Assembly: GCF_004362825.1 (NCBI RefSeq)
Contig: NZ_SNXZ01000005.1
Coordinates: 310,001-374,000 of the forward strand
Length of the DNA stretch: 64,000 nucleotides
DNA from: Labedaea rhizosphaerae
GTDB lineage: Bacteria > Actinomycetota > Actinomycetes > Mycobacteriales > Pseudonocardiaceae
Reading direction: 5' to 3'
In this document: piece by piece, positions 8,912 to 16,882 of the stretch
How the letters are laid out: each line of letters starts with the position of its first letter
Position numbering within the stretch: the first letter of the stretch is position 1
Notes under the pieces: generated by a model
Database searches by the model: none
Told to the model about the DNA's origin: nothing
Seen by the model: only the letters and a program-made list of their open reading frames with translations
Translations under genes and position numbers: made by a program

Positions 8912-9726
8912 GGGGCCACCGGCTCGATGTTGAGCACGCCCGACTGGAACGAGCGCACCTCGGCGAACGACTCGAACCCAGCGGCCAGCACGGCCTCGGC
9001 CAGACCGGGCACCGCGCGCACGGCGTCGACCCGCTCGGCGTCCACGTCGACCCGGGCGACGTCGCCGAGGTCGCGCACCCGCAGATCGACGGCGTCCACA
9101 CCGGCGACCGCGAGCAGCCCGCGCACGGCGGCCTCGGCCCGGTCCACCCGCGCCAGCCGGTCCGCGCTGACCTCGACGCCGTAGCGGATCCGGCTGGCCA
9201 GGCACGGCATCGCCGGCTTGTCCCAAGTGGACAGTCCCCACCGGCGGCTCACGGCACGCACGTCGGCCTTGGTCATGCCGGTGTCCCGCAACGGCGCGTG
9301 CACCCCGCGCTCGTCGGCCGCGCGGATGCCGGGCCGGAACCGGGACGCGGCGTCATCGGCGTTGGTGCCGGTGGCGACCACTTGGAAGCCGCGCTCTCGC
9401 GCGAGGTCACCGATGACGTCCAGGACTTCGGACTTGCAGAAGTAGCAACGGTTTCGGCTGTTGGCGCGGTACCCCGGACGGTCGAGTTCGGCGGTGCGGG
9501 GCGTCTCGTGGCGCACGCCGAACTCGCGGGCGAACGCCGCCGCCCGCTCCAGTTCGGTGCTCGCCAGGCTCTCCGACACCGCGGTCACGGCGAGCACCTG
9601 GTCCGGGCCGAGCGCACGGGCCGCGGCGGCGAGCACCAACGCCGAGTCGACCCCGCCGGAGTACGCGACGGCCAGCGGACCGAGCTCGCGCAAGCGGTCG
9701 AGGAGGGGACGTTCGTCGACGGTCAT
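8902..9726 (-). CDS. larE: LarE, ATP-dependent sacrificial sulfur transferase for the nickel-pincer cofactor
   Basis: A 274-residue PP-loop enzyme: AYSGGVDSAL at 21-30 binds ATP for adenylylation of the pyridinium dicarboxylate. Cys94 and Cys97 (NRCYFCKSEV) and Cys175 (MPCLASRI) are visible. Cys175 aligns with the sulfur-donating Cys of L. plantarum LarE; the three-Cys layout fits the [4Fe-4S] kind that need not sacrifice its own cysteine (from known biology). It is the last gene of the lar operon, its ATG overlapping the larC stop. The 3' end overlaps a convergent STAS gene by 10 bp. Confidence 0.93.
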   Translation of the reverse strand: MTVDERPLLDRLRELGPLAVAYSGGVDSALVLAAAARALGPDQVLAVTAVSESLASTELERAAAFAREFGVRHETPRTAELDRPGYRANSRNRCYFCKSEVLDVIGDLARERGFQVVATGTNADDAASRFRPGIRAADERGVHAPLRDTGMTKADVRAVSRRWGLSTWDKPAMPCLASRIRYGVEVSADRLARVDRAEAAVRGLLAVAGVDAVDLRVRDLGDVARVDVDAERVDAVRAVPGLAEAVLAAGFESFAEVRSFQSGVLNIEPVAPQA

Positions 9727-10859
9727 TGGTCGCCTCCCAGCACGGCCCGGCGGGCGACCTCCCGCAACGGGAGCCCGAGGGTCCGGGCGGCCGCGGCCAC
9801 GTCGTCGAACTCCGGTTTCGACCCGTGCGGTCCGCTCTTGAGCCGCACCTCGCACCCACCCACCAGCACGGACGACGTCCAGCGGGGCAACGCCGTGCGC
9901 GCCACCGGGTACGAGCGGATGCCCAGCGACCCGGTCTCGGCCAGCAGCAGTTCGCTCAGGGCCGCCGCGGTCTGCGGCGAGGCCAGCACCTGCACGACGT
10001 GTCCCGGGCGGCTCTTCTTCATCGTCACCGGCACCGCCCACGCATCGTGCGCGCCTTCCTCGAGCGCGCGGTCGAGCACGTGCCCGAGCGTCTCACCGGT
10101 CACGTCGTCCACTGTGGTCTCGAGCATCACCAGCGAACGGGTCTCCACCGTCGAGGAGCCGAGGCTGACGGCGACCACGTTCGGCCGGTCGGCCAGCGTG
10201 CGGGTGCCCGCACCGTACCCGGTGGTGCCGAGGTGCAGCAGGGGAACCGGGTCGTAGGAGGCGCCGATCGCCCGCAGCAACGCGGCCGCGGTCGGCGTGA
10301 CGGTCTCACCGGTGAGCGTGGTGCCGGTGACCGCCGCGCCGTCGAGCAACGCGACCGTCGCCGGTGCCGGGCACGGGAGCACACCGTGACGGGTGGACAC
10401 CGTGCCGGCGCCCAGCGGCAACGGCGCGCAGTACACCGAGGTCACGTCGAGGGCGTGCAAGGCGGCCGCCACCCCGACGATGTCGACGAGCGTGTCGTGC
10501 CCACCGAGCTCGTGCAGGTGCACCGAGTCCGGGTCGGTGCCGTGCAACCGCGCCTCGGTCTGCGCGATGGCGCGCAGCGCGGCCACGGCGAGGTCGGCCA
10601 CCGGAGCCGGTTTCGCTTGTCCGGCAAGGGAAATCAGCTCGGCGGCGGACCGGCTCGTGGCCGTGTCCTCGACGGAGACGTGCACGCGTGTGGCCGTCAG
10701 CCCGTGGTCGACGACCCGGGTGGCCGTGAGGTCCCAGCCGGTCAGCCCGGTGGACGCGATCGCGCCCCAGACGACGGTCAGGGGCGCGCCCGCGTCGAGC
10801 AGCGCGGCCAGGAACATGTCACCGGCCAGGCCCGTCGCCGGGTTGAGCCAAGCGATCAC
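9723..10859 (-). CDS. larC: LarC, nickel insertase (cyclometallase) for the nickel-pincer cofactor
   Basis: A 378-residue protein of the LarC/DUF111 family: AWLNPATGLAGDMFLAALLDAG at the N-terminus, HLHELGGHDTLVDIVG and the C-terminal LETTVDDVTGETLGH. LarC uses CTP to insert Ni into the thiocarboxylated pyridinium cofactor. Full length, in one frame (some species split it). The GTG start follows GAGGA by 4 bp and overlaps the larB stop (GTGA). The 3' end overlaps the larE start. I see no missing region. Confidence 0.93.
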   Translation of the reverse strand: MIAWLNPATGLAGDMFLAALLDAGAPLTVVWGAIASTGLTGWDLTATRVVDHGLTATRVHVSVEDTATSRSAAELISLAGQAKPAPVADLAVAALRAIAQTEARLHGTDPDSVHLHELGGHDTLVDIVGVAAALHALDVTSVYCAPLPLGAGTVSTRHGVLPCPAPATVALLDGAAVTGTTLTGETVTPTAAALLRAIGASYDPVPLLHLGTTGYGAGTRTLADRPNVVAVSLGSSTVETRSLVMLETTVDDVTGETLGHVLDRALEEGAHDAWAVPVTMKKSRPGHVVQVLASPQTAAALSELLLAETGSLGIRSYPVARTALPRWTSSVLVGGCEVRLKSGPHGSKPEFDDVAAAARTLGLPLREVARRAVLGGDQ

Positions 10860-11536
10860 GGCTTCCTCGCCGGCTCGATCTTCATCGCGAGGCGGTGCGC
10901 GGCCATCGCGGCCGCGAAGCCGGAGTCGATGTTGACCACGGTCAGGCCTGCGGCGCACGAGCTGAGCATCGCCAGCAAGGCGGTCACGCCCTCGAGCGCG
11001 GCGCCGTACCCGGTCGACGTGGGCACGGCGATCACGGGCGCGGCGACCAGGCCGCCGACCGCGCTGGCCAGCGCGCCTTCCATGCCGGCCACCACGATCA
11101 CGCAGTCCGCGTCGGCGAGCACCGGCCGGACCCGCAGCAGGCGGTGCAGCCCGGCCACGCCGACGTCCTCGACCTTCGTCACGTCGAGCCCGATCGCCGT
11201 GGCGACGGCTGCCGCCTCGGCGGCGACCGGGCCGTCCGAGGTCCCCGCGGTCACCACGACCAGCCGCACCGCCCGCACGGGCGCGGGCCGCCAGCACAGC
11301 AGCCGGGCACGTTCGTCGTAGGTCCCGTCGGGCACGGCGTCGAGCACCGTGGCGGCGGTCGCCGGCTCGATGCGGGTGGCCAGCACGGGCCCGGTGTTCG
11401 CCGCGAGCAGGCCACGCACGATCCCGACGACCTGCTCAGCGGTCTTACCCGGCCCGTAGACCACCTCGGGCAGACCCTGACGGCGTTCGCGGGCCAGGTC
11501 GACGGTGGCGTAGCCGAGGTCGAGGGCGTCAGCCAT
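10856..11536 (-). CDS. larB: LarB, nicotinate adenine dinucleotide carboxylase/hydrolase
   Basis: A 226-residue protein with an N-terminal helical part (LDLGYATVDLARERRQGLPEVVYGPGK) and a PurE-like Rossmann domain (VVVTAGTSDGPVAAEAA, VVAGMEGALASAVGG, VPTSTGYGAA). LarB carboxylates NaAD at C5 and releases AMP, the first step of pincer cofactor synthesis. The ATG overlaps the end of larA by 8 bp and its stop overlaps the larC GTG. Length matches the family. Confidence 0.94.
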   Translation of the reverse strand: MADALDLGYATVDLARERRQGLPEVVYGPGKTAEQVVGIVRGLLAANTGPVLATRIEPATAATVLDAVPDGTYDERARLLCWRPAPVRAVRLVVVTAGTSDGPVAAEAAAVATAIGLDVTKVEDVGVAGLHRLLRVRPVLADADCVIVVAGMEGALASAVGGLVAAPVIAVPTSTGYGAALEGVTALLAMLSSCAAGLTVVNIDSGFAAAMAAHRLAMKIEPARKP

Positions 11537-12791
11537 GGGTCAGGTACGGGATGGTCTGCGGACCTTCGGGCAGCACGCAGATCGTGGCGTCCGGTCCGGC
11601 GGCGGCGATCGTGGCGGCGATGTCGTCGGTGTGGCCGAGGTGCGCGCTCGCCAGGTCGGCCGCCGACAGGTGGCCCGTGTGGACCACGACGTCGCACGCG
11701 GACTGGATCTTGGCCTGGATCTGCACCTGCCACTGGTCGGGAATCGTCTCCGGCCGCGCCTCGATCTCGGCCAGCAGCGCCTGCGGCGACGCGGCCGACG
11801 CCAGCACATCGCGGTAGGAGCCGTGGTCGGGGAACCCGTCGCGGCACTCGGCGACGCAGATGATCGTGCCGCCGGGTTTGACCACCTGGAAGGCCGCGGA
11901 CATGCCCTTCACCGACTGGTAGAGGTTCTGGTCCAGCGGGAAGCCGGAGTTCGTGGTCACGACGATGTCGAACGGCGCGGGCACGGCGCGCATCGCGATG
12001 GTGCGGGCCCGGTCGGTCGCCAGCTTGTGCATGGCGGCGAGGTCGCCGCCGAACGCCTCGACGATGTCCTTGTCCCGGTTGAGGATCACGTCGAAGGCGA
12101 ACGTCACGCCGGTGGCCTCGGCGATGGCGCGCACGTCGTCGTGCACGGGGTTGCCCTCGATCACGCCCCAGGTGGCGTTGGCGTGGCCGATGCGCTTGGC
12201 GTCGTGCAACACCAGCACGGTCTCCAGCGCGGCGAGCCCCGGGGCGACGAGCTTCGGACCGCCGGAGAACCCGGCGAAGAAGTGCGGCTCGACGAAGCCG
12301 GTGGTGATCCGGACGTCGGCGTCGGTCCACGCGCGGTTGAGCCAGACCGGCACGCCCCGGCCGTACTCCCCCAGCCACCGCAACGATTCCCGGTCGCGGG
12401 CGTCGTGGTTGACGATGCGCACCGAGTCGACCACCTCGTCGCCGAACATCGCGCGCAGCTCGGCGTCGGTGTTGCCGCGGTGGGTTCCGGTGGCGACCAG
12501 GATGGTCACGTCGTCGAGGTCGACCACACCGTCCAATTCGGACAGGATGGCGGGGATCATCAGGTGGCGTGGCTGCGGCCGGGTGCCATCGCACGCCGAG
12601 ATGGCCACGGTTTGCCCGGGCCGCACACGATCGCGCAGCGGCGGGCCGGCCACCGGGTCGCGCAGCGCGGCGGTGAGCACCGCGGCCTGGTCCGCGGCCG
12701 CCGCGTTGTACGTGGGCTCGATCACCGTGGTGCGCCGGTCGTCGAAGTCGACCTCGAGGCCTGTTTCGCCGTAGGCGAGCCGAACGCGCAT
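11529..12791 (-). CDS. larA: LarA-family nickel-pincer racemase/epimerase
   Basis: A 420-residue LarA homologue. Residues known in L. plantarum LarA can be placed: the DGTRP loop at 68-72, His104 in ATGTHRG, His170 and Lys180 in VEPHFFAGFSGGPK (same spacing of 10) and His196 in LVLHDAKR. Lys carries the cofactor and the two His act as acid/base. The ATG follows GGAG and shares one base with the stop of the amidohydrolase. Because it sits with a lactonase and an FAH hydrolase rather than lactate genes, its substrate may be a sugar acid and not lactate; LarA homologues with other 2-hydroxyacid substrates are known. Confidence 0.92.
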   Translation of the reverse strand: MRVRLAYGETGLEVDFDDRRTTVIEPTYNAAAADQAAVLTAALRDPVAGPPLRDRVRPGQTVAISACDGTRPQPRHLMIPAILSELDGVVDLDDVTILVATGTHRGNTDAELRAMFGDEVVDSVRIVNHDARDRESLRWLGEYGRGVPVWLNRAWTDADVRITTGFVEPHFFAGFSGGPKLVAPGLAALETVLVLHDAKRIGHANATWGVIEGNPVHDDVRAIAEATGVTFAFDVILNRDKDIVEAFGGDLAAMHKLATDRARTIAMRAVPAPFDIVVTTNSGFPLDQNLYQSVKGMSAAFQVVKPGGTIICVAECRDGFPDHGSYRDVLASAASPQALLAEIEARPETIPDQWQVQIQAKIQSACDVVVHTGHLSAADLASAHLGHTDDIAATIAAAGPDATICVLPEGPQTIPYLTHG

Positions 12792-13633
12792 CACCACTCC
12801 AACCCGTAGACACGCTGTGCGGTACCGCCGCGCACCTGGTCGCGCTCGGCGGGGCTCAGGTCCGCGATCACCACGTCGGCCGCGGCGAGCACGTCGGCGT
12901 ACGGCGCGGCGAGCAGGCACACCGGCCAGTCCGAGCCGGTCATCAGCCGGTCCGGCCCGAACGCCTCGATCGCCACCTCGACGTAGGGGCGCAGGTCCTC
13001 GACGGTCCAGTCCGGCGTGGCCTCGGTGACCAGCCCCGACAGTTTCGCGGAAACGTTGGGCAGCGCGGCGAGTGCACGCAGGTCGCTCGCCCACGGTCCC
13101 CGCGGACCGGACGCGATCGGTGGCTTCGACAGGTGGTCCAAGACGAAGGTCAACTGCGGGAGCGCCCGCACCACCTCGATCGCCGCCGGCAGTTGTGGCG
13201 GCAGCGTGAGCAGGTCGTAGACGAGCCCGGCGTCGGCGACCGCGGCCAGCCCGCGACGTACGTCGGGGCGGTCCAGCCAGCCGTCGGCCTCGCCCTGCAC
13301 CAGGTGGCGGATGCCGACCAGGGCGTCGCCGCCGGGACCGGATCGCAGCTGCGCCAACACATCCGCGACGCCCGGGTCGGTCAGGTCGACCCAGCCGACC
13401 ACCCCGGCCACCAACGGGCTCGACCCGGCCAGCGCCAGGAACTCCCTGGTCTCCCCGACCTCCGGCAGCACCTGCACCAGGACCGTGGCCTCGATGCCCG
13501 CCGCCGCGGCCAGCGGGGCGAGGTCGTCGAGGGAGAAGCTGCGGCGGATCGGCGCCATCTCCTGGCCGTCCAGCCAGGTGTGCGGCCTGCGCCCGAGATC
13601 CCAGACGTGGTGGTGCGCGTCGACCCGGCTCAC
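12791..13633 (-). CDS. Amidohydrolase-family lactonase (L-fuconolactonase/PDC hydrolase type)
   Basis: A 280-residue TIM-barrel hydrolase with the metal motif VDAHHHVWDLG at residues 4-14, TFVLDHLSKP, and the late GSDWPV with the catalytic Asp. This is the COG3618 family, which opens sugar lactones (fucono-, rhamnono-) or pyrone dicarboxylate lactone. GTG start with a weak ribosome site. The stop/start overlap TGATG couples it to larA, and the FAH gene ends 29 bp upstream, so all six genes look like one transcript. Substrate is inferred only from the neighbourhood. Confidence 0.88.
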   Translation of the reverse strand: MSRVDAHHHVWDLGRRPHTWLDGQEMAPIRRSFSLDDLAPLAAAAGIEATVLVQVLPEVGETREFLALAGSSPLVAGVVGWVDLTDPGVADVLAQLRSGPGGDALVGIRHLVQGEADGWLDRPDVRRGLAAVADAGLVYDLLTLPPQLPAAIEVVRALPQLTFVLDHLSKPPIASGPRGPWASDLRALAALPNVSAKLSGLVTEATPDWTVEDLRPYVEVAIEAFGPDRLMTGSDWPVCLLAAPYADVLAAADVVIADLSPAERDQVRGGTAQRVYGLEW

Positions 13634-13662
13634 AGCCGAACTCTAACCCTTTTTCGCGGCGC

Positions 13663-14505
13663 TCATGCCTGCCCGATGACGTGCCGTTGACGGCCCAGTT
13701 TGTCGATCTCGGCCACGACGACGTCGCCCGGGCGCAGGTAACCGAAGCGGCCGCCGAGCGCCACCCCGGCCGGCGTACCGGTGTTGATCACGTCGCCGGG
13801 TTCGAGCACCATGAACTGGCTGAGGTACCAGACCACGTGCCGCACGCCGAAGATCATGTCCTTGGTGGTGCCGTTCTGGCGTTCCTCGCCGTTCACGCTC
13901 AGCCGCACGCCCAGGGCCTGCGGGTCGCCCACCTCGTCGGCGGTGACCAGCCACGGCCCGAGCGGGTTGAACGTCTCGCACGACTTGCCCTTGTCCCACT
14001 GGCCGCCGCGTTCGAGCTGGAACTCGCGCTCGGACACGTCGTCGGCGATCGCGTACCCGGCGATCACCTCGTCGGACTGCTCCGGGGAATCCAGGTAGCG
14101 GGCGGTCTTGCCGATGACCACCGCGAGCTCGGCCTCGTAGTCGGTTTTGCTGCTGCCGCGAGGAATCAGCACCTCGTCGTCCGGCCCGACCACCGTATTG
14201 CTGGCCTTCATGAAGATCACCGGTTCGGCCGGCGGCTCGGCGCCGGTCTCGGCGGCGTGGTCGCGGTAGTTCAGCCCGATGCAGACCACCTTGCCGGGCC
14301 GGGCGATCGGCGCGGCGACCCGCAGGCCGGACGCGTCCAGCTCGGGCAGCGTGCTCAGTGCGTCGCGCGCTCGCGCGAGGCCGTCGCCCGCGAGGAACGC
14401 GCCGTCGATGTCGGCCGTGATGGCCGAGAGGTCGCGATAACCTCCGGCGTCGTCGAGGACGGCCGGACGGAGGGATCCTTCGACACCCAGGCGCAGCAGT
14501 CGCAT
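13663..14505 (-). CDS. Fumarylacetoacetate hydrolase family protein (2,4-diketo-3-deoxy-aldonate hydrolase type)
   Basis: A 280-residue FAH-fold enzyme. The family core IGLNYRDHAAE, the metal-binding Glu/Asp in DYEAELAVVIG and DDVSEREFQ, and the substrate loop of the 2,4-diketo-3-deoxy-L-rhamnonate or -fuconate hydrolases (GGQWDKGKSCETFNPLGPWL) are visible. These split C-C or C-O bonds of acylpyruvates at the end of non-phosphorylating sugar pathways. Start at the ATG giving MRLLRLG, the normal family N-terminus; an ATG 21 bp upstream has a better AAAGG and cannot be excluded. First gene of the lar operon. Confidence 0.9.
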   Translation of the reverse strand: MRLLRLGVEGSLRPAVLDDAGGYRDLSAITADIDGAFLAGDGLARARDALSTLPELDASGLRVAAPIARPGKVVCIGLNYRDHAAETGAEPPAEPVIFMKASNTVVGPDDEVLIPRGSSKTDYEAELAVVIGKTARYLDSPEQSDEVIAGYAIADDVSEREFQLERGGQWDKGKSCETFNPLGPWLVTADEVGDPQALGVRLSVNGEERQNGTTKDMIFGVRHVVWYLSQFMVLEPGDVINTGTPAGVALGGRFGYLRPGDVVVAEIDKLGRQRHVIGQA

Positions 14506-14589
14506 GCAGCACAGCGTGCCAGACATCTGACCTTTAAGAAAGACACCAGGGGGTGACCTCGCACTCGTGCGCGGTGAGGGGTCAGTCGT

Positions 14590-15717
14590 ATGAGGTCTGC
14601 GTCGTGGTGGAGCCTCGCGCCGTTCGTGGTCGGGGCGTTCGCGATGGCCGCCGAGAGCTCGGTGCTGACCGGTGTGCTGCCCCTGCTGGCCGCCGACCTG
14701 CACGCCGATCCGAGCCACGTCGGGCAGGCGCTCGCGATCTACCCGCTCACCTACGTCTTCGGCGCGCCGCTGCTGGCCACGCTCGCGGGCGGGCACTCGC
14801 AGCGTGCCGCCTGCACGGCCGGCCTCGCCGTCTTCGCTGCGGGCAACCTCATCTCCGCGTCGGCCGGGTCGATCGCGGTGCTCGTCGTCGGGCGGCTGGT
14901 GGCCTCGCTCGGTGCCTGCCTGTACTCGCCCAACGCGGGCGCCCGCGCCACCACGCTTGGTCCGCGCCGGCGCGGGCGCGCGTTGTCGATCATCGCGTCC
15001 GGTTCGACCGCCGCCGCGCTGGTCGGCGGCCCGGCCGGCGTCGCCCTGGCCGGGCTGGCCGGCTGGCGGATGATCCTGGTGTTCATCGCGGGCAGCGCGG
15101 TCGTGATCGCGGTGGCTCACCAGTTCAGCCGGCTCACCGACGCCCCGGTCATCGGCCTCGGCTTCCGGGCCCGGGTGCGATTACTGGGTGACCGGCGCCT
15201 GCTCGCGATCCTCGCGCTCACCGTCGCGGTGGTCACCGCCGAGTTCGTCGTCTACACCTACATCTCGGTGATCGTCGGCGACGACCCCCGGGCGGTCGCC
15301 CTCGCCTTGGCTGTGTTCGGCATCGGCACGACGGCGGGCACGCTGCTGGGCGGTTTCCTCGTCGACCGGTTCGGCTGGCGGCGGATGCTCGTGACCAGCA
15401 TGGCCGTGGTGGCAACGGCGTTGCTGTGCCTGGCTTTCGCGCACACGGAGGTCCTGGTCTGCGCGTGCCTGCTCGTCTGGGGCGTGTTCGGCTGGACGTT
15501 CACCCCCGCCCAGGTGAACCGCCTCTTCGCGACGTTCGAGGACACCGGCGCCCTGCTGATCACCCTCAACGGGTCGGCGGTCAACCTCGCCATCGCGACC
15601 GGCGGCCTGCTCGGCGGCGCGGTGCTCGACGCAGCGGGCACCAGCGCGCTCCCGGTCGTGGGCGCCGCGTTGGCGGCGGGTGCGCTGTTCATGTTTGCCG
15701 CGCGCCGGCCCGGGTAA
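14590..15717 (+). CDS. MFS transporter (DHA1/AraJ-type)
   Basis: A 375-residue membrane protein with 12 hydrophobic segments and the loop 2-3 region GAPLLATLAGGHSQR in place of motif A. Short for the family but apparently complete. It diverges from the FAH-lar operon with 84 bp between start codons, so it may export or import the hydroxy-acid or sugar-acid handled by that operon; drug efflux is an equal possibility. ATG is preceded by GAGGGG. Confidence 0.87.
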   Translation: MRSASWWSLAPFVVGAFAMAAESSVLTGVLPLLAADLHADPSHVGQALAIYPLTYVFGAPLLATLAGGHSQRAACTAGLAVFAAGNLISASAGSIAVLVVGRLVASLGACLYSPNAGARATTLGPRRRGRALSIIASGSTAAALVGGPAGVALAGLAGWRMILVFIAGSAVVIAVAHQFSRLTDAPVIGLGFRARVRLLGDRRLLAILALTVAVVTAEFVVYTYISVIVGDDPRAVALALAVFGIGTTAGTLLGGFLVDRFGWRRMLVTSMAVVATALLCLAFAHTEVLVCACLLVWGVFGWTFTPAQVNRLFATFEDTGALLITLNGSAVNLAIATGGLLGGAVLDAAGTSALPVVGAALAAGALFMFAARRPG

Positions 15718-16180
15718 TTGCGCGCGCATCACCGAAACCTCCCGCACAACCCGTACGCCCGTCCAGTTCGTCGCCGCGGCGGTCGGGGCCGTCTTCCTGC
15801 TCGTCGGCATCGCCGGGTTCATCCCCGGCGTCACCACCCACTACGACGAGATGTCCTTCGCCGGCCACGACTCGATGGCCAAGCTGCTCGGGCTGTTCAT
15901 GGTGTCGGTGCTGCACAACATCGTGCACCTGCTCTTCGGCGTCGCCGGTCTGGCGCTCGCCCGCACGAACGGCGGCGCCCGCGGCTTCCTGATCTGGGGC
16001 GGGGTGGTCTACCTCGCGCTCTGGCTCTACGGCGCGATCGTCCCGCAGGACAGCGCCGCCAACTTCGTGCCGGTCAACGGCGCGGACAACTGGCTGCACC
16101 TCGGGCTCGCGCTCGGCATGGTCGCGCTCGGGATCTTCGCGCCGTCCACCGAGCGCGGCGGTGCGACCGCCCGGATGTGA
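15680..16180 (+). CDS. DUF4383 membrane protein, start codon uncertain
   Basis: Four hydrophobic helices with the DUF4383 pattern: FVAAAVGAVFLLVGIAGFIPG, HNIVHLLFGVAGLALAR, FLIWGGVVYLALWLYG and NWLHLGLALGMVALG. The family normally begins about 10 residues before the first helix. At that place the frame reads ATC ACC GAA ACC (position 15728) with no ATG, GTG or TTG. The nearest canonical starts are GTG 15680 and TTG 15695, both inside the MFS gene end; GTG 15680 is used here. The GNAT gene ends convergently 4 bp away. Function unknown. Confidence 0.8.
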   Translation: MRCSCLPRAGPGNCARITETSRTTRTPVQFVAAAVGAVFLLVGIAGFIPGVTTHYDEMSFAGHDSMAKLLGLFMVSVLHNIVHLLFGVAGLALARTNGGARGFLIWGGVVYLALWLYGAIVPQDSAANFVPVNGADNWLHLGLALGMVALGIFAPSTERGGATARM

Positions 16181-16184
16181 AGCG

Positions 16185-16688
16185 CTACAGGACCTTCCGG
16201 AAGACGACGCTCTGCCGTCGCATCCCCATGGTCTTCTCGTAGAACGCCATCGACGACGGGTTGTCGAGTTCGGTTTCCAGCGAGACGGCGACCGCGCCGT
16301 TGGCCCGCGCCCAGCCCATCGCCCGGTCCATCAGCGCCCGGCCGACGCCGTTGCGGCGCCACCGCTCGGCGACGGCCAGCACGTCCACGTGCATGGTGTG
16401 CCGGCCAAGATCGGCCAGCAGTTGGCGACCGGCATGGGGCACGGGCGGGTGCAACGTCGCCGCGAGGTGGCCCGCGACCTCGCCGCTCAAATCCGCGACC
16501 AGCAGCAGCTTCCCCTCACGCGGGCGGGCGATGAGCTGCTCGAACCACTCCTCGAGGCCGTCGCGGTCGGGCACGCGGAAGAACGCCCGGTCGATCTCGG
16601 TGAACAACCGCGCGGCGTCCAGCCACACCTGGGCCAGACCCGGACCGTCACCCGGCGCGGCGTCGCGAAGGATCACTGAGGCAGCCAT
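16185..16688 (-). CDS. GNAT family N-acetyltransferase
   Basis: A 167-residue protein with the GNAT fold: LRDAAPGDGPGLAQVWLDA at the start, VDVLAVAERWRRNGVGRALMDRAMGWA carrying the acetyl-CoA pyrophosphate loop (R/Q-x-x-G-x-G/A equivalent RRNGVG), and SLETELDNPSSMAFYEKTMG, the typical last motif. Acceptor unknown. ATG start gives usual length. The gene is preceded upstream by the 22-bp repeat array, which therefore sits in its promoter region. Confidence 0.88.
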   Translation of the reverse strand: MAASVILRDAAPGDGPGLAQVWLDAARLFTEIDRAFFRVPDRDGLEEWFEQLIARPREGKLLLVADLSGEVAGHLAATLHPPVPHAGRQLLADLGRHTMHVDVLAVAERWRRNGVGRALMDRAMGWARANGAVAVSLETELDNPSSMAFYEKTMGMRRQSVVFRKVL

Positions 16689-16721
16689 GGATCACGAAGC
16701 TACGCCAGCGCCTGACCTAGC

Positions 16722-16866
16722 GTGTCCCACACTCGAGCAGGGTGTGTCCCACACTCACGTCGGGCGTGTCCCACACTCACGCACGATCGATGTGGAACAC
16801 ACCGTGCGTGGATGTGGGACACACCGGGTCGGAACGGGGGACACACCCGCGCTGAACGTGGGACAC
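16722..16866. repeat. Seven-unit array with strict 22-bp period: three direct units followed by four inverted units
   Basis: GTGTCCCACACTC occurs at 16722, 16744 and 16766, exactly 22 bp apart. Then its inverted form follows: TGTGGAACAC at 16791, TGTGGGACAC at 16813, CGGGGGACAC at 16835 and CGTGGGACAC at 16857, again exactly 22 bp apart. The two halves can pair as one imperfect hairpin of about 140 nt, or act as helically phased protein sites. It fills the gap between the stop of the S53 peptidase gene and the start of the GNAT gene. No spacer diversity of the CRISPR kind and no coding potential that I trust. Confidence 0.9.
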
Positions 16867-16882
16867 GCCCTACGCCCGGGCG

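Noticed and set aside
8902-9726. NAD synthetase or GMP synthetase-like amidotransferase for the PP-loop gene.
   Set aside because: The three-Cys pattern and the larC/larB/larA neighbours identify LarE.
16722-16866. CRISPR array.
   Set aside because: Units are 22 bp in total with about 9 bp between conserved cores, orientation flips in the middle, and no cas genes are near.
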